A DNA stretch of 64,000 nucleotides from Chloranthus sessilifolius (Eukaryota > Streptophyta > Magnoliopsida > Chloranthales > Chloranthaceae), in contig CM037598.1 of the NCBI GenBank assembly GCA_021018995.1, positions 73,302,671 to 73,366,670 on the forward strand, in the 5' to 3' direction. How positions within the stretch are numbered: position 1 is the first letter of the stretch; every line of letters begins with the position of its first letter. The notes beneath the pieces were generated by a model. The model made no database searches. It was not told the DNA's origin and saw only the letters and a program-made list of their open reading frames with translations. Positions 56,657-64,000 of this stretch are shown one piece after another. The position numbers were made by a program, and so were the translations under genes.

Positions 56657-57850
56657 TCAATCAGTGAGTCCTTTCTCAGCAGCTTGAAGATTGGTGCGCA
56701 TATCGGAGTTAACTGTGCGATGAATCGGCGATGTCGATCCGCCTAAGAAACCTCTGACTTCCTTCTCTGTAGATGGTGGTGGCATCTCAGTGATGGCCTT
56801 GATCTTGGTCGGATCGACCTCGATCCCTCTCCTACTGACAATAAAGCCCAGTAGCTTTCCGGACATAGCACCAAATGCGCATTTCTAGGGATTCAACCGC
56901 AATCTGTATTTTCTCAGCCTCTCAAATAGCTTCTGCAAGTTTATCAAGTGGTCCTCCCTTTCTGGCGATTTGGCAATCATGTTGTCGACGTACACTTCGA
57001 TCTCTCAGTGCATCATGTCGTGGAACAGGGCCGTCATTACTCTTTGATAGGTCGCCCCAACATTCTTCAGCCCAAATGGCATCACTTTGTAGCAGAAGGT
57101 TCCCCAGGGGGTAATGAACGATGTCTTCTCGCGATCAACCTCTGCCATCTTTATCTGATTGTATCCTGAGAATCCATCCATAAACGAGAGCATCCCGTGC
57201 TTTGCAGTATTATCGACCAAGATGTCGATGTGTGGCAATGGGAAATCATCCTTAGGGCTCGCCTTGTTGAGATTTTGGAAGTTGATACACATTCGGACCT
57301 TTCCATCTTTCTTTGGTACGGGGACAATATTGGCTAGCCACTGTGGGTACTTTGATACCATGAGGAAACCTGCGTCATACTGCTTAATGACCTCATCCTT
57401 CACCTTGAACATCCATTCGGGTCGGAGTCGTCTCAGCTTCTGTTTCACTGGCTTAACGTCGGGGTAGAGTGGCAACTCATGCTCAACCAGATCGGTATCC
57501 AAACCAGGCATGTCCTCATACGACCATGCGAAGACGTCTTGGTATGACCGAAGGAAGTCTATCATACCTTCCCTCTCTGCAGGGGACAGCGACGCTCCAA
57601 TTTTGGTGATTCTGGGGGCCTCTGTGGTGCCCAAATTGATGTCCTCTGTCTCTTCGACGATCGGGGTAGGGCCATGCTCAAAGTCGGCAAATTGTTTGAG
57701 GAGCTCATTGGGGAGCTCGTCGGTTTGGCCTTCCTCGTCCAGACTCGTGACTCCTACCTCTTCTTGTATTTCTACAGGGAAGGGATTGGCTTCACGTGGG
57801 ACGGGTATCACGACATTGATTTTAACTTTATTGGGAATTTTAAAGGACAA
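56657..57850 (-). pseudogene. Tat/Ogre-like reverse transcriptase with YVDN active site
   Basis: RT blocks in order: YPQWLANIVPVPKKDGKVRM, NKASPKDDFPLPHID, MLSFMDGFSGYNQIKM, TPWGTFCYKVMPFGLKN. A TGA at about 57008 precedes VYVDNMIAKSPEREDH, where the catalytic DD has become DN. A stop at NP/KCAFG (about 56887) and a frame break near 56750 follow. Confidence 0.88.
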
Positions 57851-57899
57851 TATTTTTGGAATTGGTATTTTTTCTATTTTTATGATCTTTTATATTTTT

Positions 57900-58063
57900 T
57901 CGAAGGTCAGCCCCTGGTGAGGTGGATCTCTATATATACAAGGTAGAGTGGTCCAGAGGCTAACCTCACTTTTTACAGGTTGTTTTTTTTTGGGGAGTCG
58001 GTGCCATTTTCATGGCATTTGGCGGCTCTCATGAGTTGGGGCAAGGATGCCCAGTTACTCACC
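57900..58063 (-). other. Putative intron between protease and RT parts (Ogre-type)
   Basis: The minus strand shows a strong donor CTCGCAG|GTGAGT at 58063. A possible acceptor is CTCACCAG near 57915. A spliced intron at this place is known in Ogre elements; the acceptor here is only a guess. Confidence 0.4.
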
Positions 58064-58069
58064 TGCGAG

Positions 58070-58920
58070 GCTTGGTCTTTACCTCTTTGATCAGGAGCAG
58101 CATCGATAGGCTCTTGCATTTCCTCCCCCAACATATTTACAGAGGGATCCTCCGGGACCTTATCCTCTACGGTTAGGAGGGGCCCAGAGTGGTTGGTGCT
58201 GAAGTGAGGGGTGGATCGGGGCACTTCTTCCTCAAACAAGGAAAGGGTCATAAGTCCATTTCAAGTCCTGGGGATGATGTAGGGATTGGTGGGGTGGATT
58301 GCAACAGGCTTATGTGGGGTTACCCTCGTCTCCCCATTCAGATCAATTTTTACTACCCCGGCGCTCACAAAGGTTTCACGGATGTGGGGGCGAGCGTGAG
58401 ATTCCTCTTCCAAGATGATTCCTCTGGCCTTGGCGGCTGCTGCGGCTCTCATCTTCTCCTTGGCTTCTCTGACTTCCTCTTCTCTGGGCCTGTAGCCTAA
58501 GCCAAATTTAGTTTGTTGCCCCTTGGCCTTGACGGGGTCTCTTCTTCCTTGAAGGTGTGGGCCCAGTCCTTTCCCTTTTTGATGGCCCCATCTGAGGAGC
58601 ATGAACACAGCTGCATCCATTCCTTCTCTAGTTTTATCCGGGGTCTTTTCAGTTGGCTCGAGGGTAACATTCGAGAAGTCGTATTCAAATTGATGGAGAT
58701 CGGCGTCCTCAGCTATGTGTGGTATATTTAGCACTTTCGGATTCTCAATGTGCAGAGCGCTCTTCCCCATGTCTTCTCTACTCTCACCTAAGATGGTGAC
58801 AATTTTTCCTTCTGAGATGAATCGGAGCTTTTGGTGTAGAGTAGATGGTATCGCTCCGAGCTTATGTATCCATGGTCGGCCCAATAGCAGATTGAAGGTA
58901 GACTTGATGTCCATCACTTG
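58070..58920 (-). pseudogene. Tat/Ogre-like protease tail and G-patch-like segment
   Basis: The frame has NLLLGRPWIHKLGAIPSTLH, the protease end block of Tat elements, followed by MLLRWGHQKGKGLGPHLQGR and KFGLGY, resembling a G-patch. G-patch-like segments after the protease occur in this lineage. Confidence 0.75.
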
Positions 58921-59052
58921 AAAGGGGGTGGTAAAGGTTTGCGGTCCGAGGATCAGGTCAAGGTCTACTTCTCCTATGATTTCCCTTCTAGTGTTGTCGA
59001 ATCCCCGTGCGCTTGGTAAGGATGGCCGAAAGGTGTCGGGGTTCGCCCCAAT

Positions 59053-59560
59053 TTAGATTACCGTCCTTAGAGGGCATACATTCAGCGCCGACCCGTTGTC
59101 GATCAGGACCAACGGTACCACCAAGTTCCCTACCTCCACTGTTATATTCAGGGGTTTAGAATGGTCATTCCCCTCAATTGGTAGGTCCGCATCGGTAAAA
59201 GAGATGGCGCTTGGGGCCAACACTTGCCCTATTATTTCCCCTACTTCATCTGGAGTTACATGGGTGGAGACATGCGCGTCCTTGAGCGCTCCCATTAAGG
59301 CTTGAAAGTGGAGTGGAGACGTGATCAATAAATCCCACACGGTAATATGTGCGGGCGTTCTCTTGAGTCAGGTCTCCGATATGTTCCCCGCCATTTTTTC
59401 AAAGGGATTTCGTGGCCGTTTCTTTCTTCTTCTTTCTTCTCCGATCGCCTTCGATGTTTCGTCAAGGTAATCTGGCCCGATCGAGTAACATATTCAACAG
59501 CCTCTTCTTGGTTGCACCCGGCATTCATGTCCGTCTGTTCATAGCTCAACGGTACCTGAT
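59053..59560 (-). pseudogene. Tat/Ogre-like protease (active site VLIDNGSALN)
   Basis: 59549-59325 has EAVEYVTRSGQI, the usual run-up to the protease. 59340-59053 holds TVWDLL-type sequence (WDLLITSPLHFQALMGAL) and VLIDNGSALNVCPL, where D-N-G-S is the active-site form of this lineage. The stop after LRTVI (59053) separates it from the next frame. Confidence 0.82.
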
Positions 59561-60640
59561 GCGGGTCATAAGCAGGTTTTGGGATGAGAAATGGGGTGCA
59601 TGAGGATTCCGGGGAGGATTAGGCCGGACATACTGGTTTCTCGGGTCCGACCAGGTTAACTCCAATGGGGGGTGGAATGGTAGTGGGGGGAATTGACAGA
59701 ATTGGAGTTATGGGCACGGAGGGGGCTTGTACTAGTGTTACCTGGGCATGGTAGGACTAGTGGTGATTGGGTGATGAGGGGATTGGGTGAGGGGTTGCTT
59801 GTTCGGGTGGTGGTGGAGTTGGATTAGGGCTAAAATAGCGAAGGGATTGCAGGAGTGTGACTGGGCTGGAGGGATGGGGAGACGTTTGAGGTGTGGTGGT
59901 TACAGGATGATGGGGGTATGAAGGATTTGTATATGGGGAGGTATGATGGGATGGTGACGGGTTTGTGGGTGGAGTGAGGTAAATTGGGGGCGATGGAGTT
60001 ATGCATTGAGCGGGATGACCGGACATGGCGGGGTAGTGGGTGGAATGGGGGATATAAAGGGTTTGTGGCATGGTGGGATGATGATGGGTTGGTAGATGAA
60101 ATGGGATAGATTGGGGTGACGGAGTTGTGCATGGAGCAGGTAATCTGGGGTGATGGAGGGTGTATGGGGTAAATTGGGTATGGACCCGAGGGCGTGTATG
60201 GGCATGGGGTAACTTGAGGATGGCGGAGCATTATATTGGGTGGAGGGACTTGAGGGCGGTAAGGGGTAGGATAATATGGGGATGGTGGGATTATGTAAGG
60301 AATAGGATGATTTATGTGACTGAGGGTGTATGGGATGAATTGGGCATGGGGTGGATATGCATATGATTACACGGGCCGTGCCCTGCTTGGATTTGATAGG
60401 CGGGAGCGGGGGTGGAAAAATACTGCCCTAAATCTAAGGGCTCCTCTTGGCAAGCTGGTGTGGGAAAATAATCGGCAAGATACAGTGGCTCGATCACCCC
60501 GACAAATAGTTCATCTTCGTTTGGCCTGGGGAGCGAAAATTCCTCCTAATTGCTAATATAATCTGAAGGGTCAAACTCTTCTTCTTCTTCCTCTATCCAA
60601 TGTATGTTAGGTCTGGGGCCTCCTGAGTGCGGTGGTAGAG
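59561..60640 (-). pseudogene. Proline-rich gag-protease linker
   Basis: Low-complexity minus-strand frames rich in Pro, His, Ser and Tyr with loose repeats such as HSTHYPAMSGHPAQ and TNPSPSHHTSPY. Probably the C-terminal gag extension; it has no fold I recognise. Confidence 0.5.
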
Positions 60641-60644
60641 GGGC

Positions 60645-61707
60645 TTAATGGATATTCTGGTTCTGCCCTTGGGGAAGTGGCGGGGGTATGATCTTTCCTG
60701 CCTCTATCAGATCTTGGACCGCGTGCTTTAACGGGAAGCACCGGTCCGTAGGGTGACCCGATCCCTGGTGGAAATTACAATACAGATTCGGATCATAATT
60801 CCTTGGTATTGGGTAGGGTGGGGGGCGAGGTTGGAGTAAATTGACCAGGCCTTTCTGTACTAACACCGGTAGTAAGACACTCAAGGATTGCCCCAACGAG
60901 GTGAATACTCGTTCGAAGCGTGCTTTCATCTGTTCCGGGGTAAACGGGGCTCTTGGTCCGTTGCTTGGCCTTGGTACTTGCTCGAAACGGGTCTGGGGTG
61001 GTTGTGTAACCTGGAGTTGTATCGGGGGGGCGTTGGTATTGGCCTGGGGGTAAACAATGTTCTGTACCTCTGTCCCTGGTCTTCTTTCAATTCTTGGCTC
61101 GGCGGCTTTTCGAACCCCAATGGCCCCATTGGCCGCATTCCTTCCTAACCTGCCCTCTCTAATGGCATCTTCGCAACGGTTGGCATTTTCGCACTGATCA
61201 AGAAAACTTGACTTCCTTCGATATACTAAAAATCTCATGATGACCGGAGGGCTCCAATTCAATCTGCTCATCATCGGGAATTCGATGAATTACCTGAGCG
61301 GCTAAGGCCCTCCACCTCCCTAAGTAAGTACTGAATGTTTCATCATGTCTTTGCTTTAACCGGGCCAAGTCCGACTTCCTTGGTTCTATGTCCATGTTAT
61401 AGACATATTATTCTTGAAATAAGCGTGTTAGATCTTTCTAATTTTTTATCATGGATGGTTCCAGGGATGTGAACCATCTCAATGTCGGGCCCGTCAAACT
61501 CTTCTGGAACACTTTGATGAGGAGTCGTTCATCTCCGCCATACTGGCACATATCCCCGCAGTAAGATTTCAAGTGGGAGATGGGGTTACCAGTGCCATTA
61601 TACTTATCAAATGATGGCATCTTGAATTTCAGTGGCAGGGGGACGTCAGAGAACAGACATAAGTCTGAAAAGTCCGTCGAGTGTAGTTCCATTCCTCCCA
61701 TCTTCAT
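60645..61707 (-). pseudogene. Tat/Ogre-like gag capsid and zinc knuckle
   Basis: 61707-61438 holds LCLFSDVPLPLKFKMPSFDK and SLTGPTLRWFTSLEPS. 61395-61198 continues DLARLKQRHDETFSTYLGRW and RALAAQV. 61274-60645 ends with CNFHQGSGHPTDRCFPLKHA, the C-x-H/GH-x-C knuckle typical of Tat gag, and IEAGKI. Frame breaks at about 61440 and 61200. Confidence 0.85.
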
Positions 61708-61739
61708 CAGCTGCTTCTGTATTCTGTCTATCTGTTCTT

Positions 61740-63358
61740 TCAGCTGCTCTGGTTCCTTCGAGGCTGTGGCGGGGACCGCTTCCCCTTGATTTGGTTCGAC
61801 CCTAGGTGTGATGATGGTGGGCCCTGGAGGGTTAAAACTGGCAGTTCCTCCACTGTTGCGGATCTCATCCTCCTCGTACTAGTCGTGTGATATTGGTGAG
61901 GGGCGAGCTCTGCTATTTGGACTTGGGGGTGATGGGTTGGATGACTTGGTGGGGCCACATGGTTTGTAGGGGATGAGAAGGGATAAATGGGTGAGCGTTT
62001 TGTGGGTAAGTGATGTGCTGAGTTGGTGGCACATTCTGGGGGTGATGGGGGTGTGATTGAGATGGTGGGATGTTGTGATTTTGAGGAATGGGATGGATTG
62101 GATTTCCCGTTGGAGGTGGGATGGGGGCGAAAGGGGTAAAGGGGAAGGAAGGGTATTGGGGGGGGGGTATGGGGTTAGTGAATGGGTTTTGATGAGCGTG
62201 GGCGGATGGGCCTTGGGTTTGAGGGATTTGGGTTTGATGGTTTTGGAAGGCTTGGACTGACGGGCTTTGGGCCTGGGGGTGGGGCTTAATATGACTTTGG
62301 GCCGATGGGCCTTGTTGAGTTTGGGCTACTGGGCCATGAGGGGGCTGGGTTTGTGTCCATGGGCCCTGGGTCTGAGTTTGGTAGGTTTGGGTCCATGGGC
62401 CCTGGGGGGCTCGGACTTGGGTCTGGGTCTGGTGGGCTTGGGCCCATGGGTTTTGAGGGTCTTAGGTCTGGACCTGGGTTTAGTGGGCTTGGGGTTGGGC
62501 CCATGGGTTTTGAGGGTCTTGGGTCTGGGCCTGAGTTTGGTGGGCTTGAGCCCATGAGTTTGGAGGTGTTTGGGCTGGGGCCTGGGATTGATAAGCTTGG
62601 GCTTGAGCCCATGGGTTTGGAGGTGTTTGGGCTGGGGCCTGGGCTTGATAAGCTTGGGCTTGGGCCCATGGGTTTTGAGGGTTTTGGGCCTGGGCCCATG
62701 TCTCTAGGGGGGTTTGGGCTGGGGCCCATGGATTTGTGTGGGTTTGGGTCTGGAGTTGAGGTGGGGGATTTTGGGAGGTATGGACGATGGGTGGTTGGGC
62801 ATGGTTAGGAGGGAATGGGGTATGGAGGTTTTGGAAATTTGGATGCGAGGTTTGAGAGGTAGGGTTGTGAGACGCGGCCCACAGGGCATACATCGTTCTC
62901 ATGTCCTCCATCGAGGGCATGGACTCAGGTGTGAGATTGGGGGGTGATGGATCACTTAAGGATGGAGGTGGTTGGGAGAAATTGGGCATGACCCGGGTAA
63001 ATGGGGTGGATGAGATGTAGGATGTTGGGGGCATGGGTGATGAGAGGGATGGAGTGTGGGAAGTAGGCGGGGGATGGGACTCCCTGGGGGGTCTTTGGAA
63101 GTATGGGGATGCGGTAATGGTGTTTGGATGGGAGATGGGGATGTAAGGATCGGTTGGGAAATGGGGGGTTTCAGTAGGGGATGACAAAGGGGTATGTTGG
63201 GGGAACGTAAGGGAAGGGGATGAGGTGGAGGTGAACACGGGCGCCCCGAATGGGCTCGTGATATCGAACCTGGCTTGGGTGAAGGTGTCGGAGACCGGGT
63301 CTTCTCCTATACGGGAATGGGAAGGGAATGACGGTGGGGATGTATCGGCTCTTGACAT
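61740..63358 (-). pseudogene. Proline/glutamine-rich gag N-terminal region
   Basis: Starts MSRADTSPPSFPSHSRIGED at 63358. To 62480 the frame is open (292 codons) and rich in Pro, Ser and Thr, with a short conserved-looking island (SMEDMRTMYALWAASHNPTS). It ends in repeats of NPWAQAQAYQAQAPAQTPP. The stop at 62480 leads into further repeats and a decayed stretch to 61740. Confidence 0.65.
62210..62760 (-). repeat. Coding tandem repeats in gag N-terminal region
   Basis: Units of about 51-57 bp encode NPWAQAQ(A/T)(Y/H)Q-type peptides; about nine units, three of them nearly identical. Confidence 0.85.
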
Positions 63359-64000
63359 GATCCGCCGACGAGTGTTGTATTGATGTCACGGATAGGGGCC
63401 GAATACCTTCCTGGTTCTTCTCCTACGGGCCGGGTTTGAGGTCGCCGTAGTGCCGGTCACACCAAGGTATATTTTTTATTGTTTTTCTTTATGTGTTTTT
63501 TTTTTGGGTTTTGAAAATGATTTTTTTTTTGTTTTGAAAAGTGAATTTTGTAATTTTTGATTTTTGATTTTGATTGATTTTTCCCTTTTTTGAAGGTGGA
63601 TTTGAAGATGAGGATTTTCTTTCTCTTTTCTTTTTTTTTTTAATCAACTCCCCTCTACTTAGATGACTAATGACCTGGTGCCCAGGGTCAACTCCCGTTT
63701 CGGGCGATATATGTACCTTTAGTAGGTCCTATGGCGGGATCCGACACACTTCGAAAGAAGCGAAAGGGAACCCTTTCGTTCTATTGAAAGCAAGGGAATC
63801 CATGCAAATGACCCGATCCCCCGGAGCAAATCAATAAGAAGTCGCCTTCTTTTGACTGGGCGGGGGCATATTGGGTGTTAGAGAATGTGGGAGGCTACCG
63901 CGGACACTAATACCGCTATTCGGGGAATTGGGGTGGTGGATTGGGCCTCAGGTCGGGTTGTGTTAATATATATCAAGGCGATATATATGCACGCACCACC
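63359..64000 (-). other. Leader of element D, cut by window end
   Basis: Non-coding T-rich then GC-richer DNA upstream of gag. A GGCGATATATATGC-like D half-palindrome occurs at 63978-63992 and GGGCGATATATG at 63702-63713. The 5' LTR and primer site are expected beyond 64000. Confidence 0.5.

Noticed and set aside
55645..57946. Several plus-strand frames of 80-136 codons opposite pol of element D
   Set aside because: Shadows of conserved RT and RNase H coding on the minus strand.
62305..62808. Plus-strand Gly/Leu-rich frame resembling a glycine-rich protein
   Set aside because: It is the shadow of the proline/glutamine-rich gag repeats on the minus strand.

Overview
The window is plant nuclear DNA dominated by transposable elements. 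Every recognisable gene is a mobile-element gene or its remains: Ty1/copia, several Ty3/gypsy lineages (Reina-like, Tekay/Del-like, Tat/Ogre-like), LINEs and a Ulp1-protease/GRF-zinc-finger gene of the kind carried by Kaonashi-type MULEs. I see no ordinary host gene, rRNA, tRNA or CRISPR array. Plant splice sites, many AT/CT/CA microsatellites, nested LTR elements and Tat elements with antisense genes all point to an angiosperm-like genome; I cannot name the species.

Layout. 0.5-3.2 kb: decayed copia pol with its 3' LTR start. 3.5-3.7 kb: LINE scrap. 5.28-7.62 kb: solo LTR (A) with a clean 5-bp target duplication. 8.2-20.5 kb: rearranged Reina-like chromovirus whose gag is split by a 7.1-kb non-autonomous LTR element (B, 10.62-17.70 kb); B has two 2.4-kb LTRs and one intact 446-codon gene. 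21.0-21.7 kb: antisense LINE reverse transcriptase scrap. 23.4-24.7 kb: 134-bp tandem array. 24.9-29.6 kb: multi-exon Ulp1/GRF pseudogene. 30.0-32.1 kb: 259-bp tandem array. 32.1-42.8 kb: minus-strand Tekay-like element (C) with a 3.0-kb LTR, an extra gene homologous to the one in B, and a decayed gag-pol. 42.9-64 kb: minus-strand Tat/Ogre-like sequence (D) with a 1.6-kb LTR, two antisense plant-mobile-domain genes, pol with archaeal-type RNase H, and a proline-rich gag; its 5' end lies outside the window.

Most interesting pattern. Each of four LTR families (A, B, C, D) carries an array of short near-perfect palindromes in otherwise unrelated sequence, and each family has its own: TCGCTCGAGCGA (A), ATCGTTCGAACGAT (B), TTGCCGCGGCAA (C), and GGCGTATATA / TATATACGCC arms around one base (D). 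In B, C and D the same private palindrome, or a degenerate copy, also sits upstream of the element's extra gene. In D it appears three times: in the LTR, upstream of antisense gene 1, and upstream of antisense gene 2. This looks like a family-specific operator or recognition code shared by the LTR and an accessory gene, and could be a self-regulation or anti-silencing system. The palindromes are seen directly; the function is inference.

Most elements are dead: stop codons (many at former tryptophan codons), frameshifts and lost catalytic residues are common. The gene in B is the one long, uninterrupted frame with a family match.
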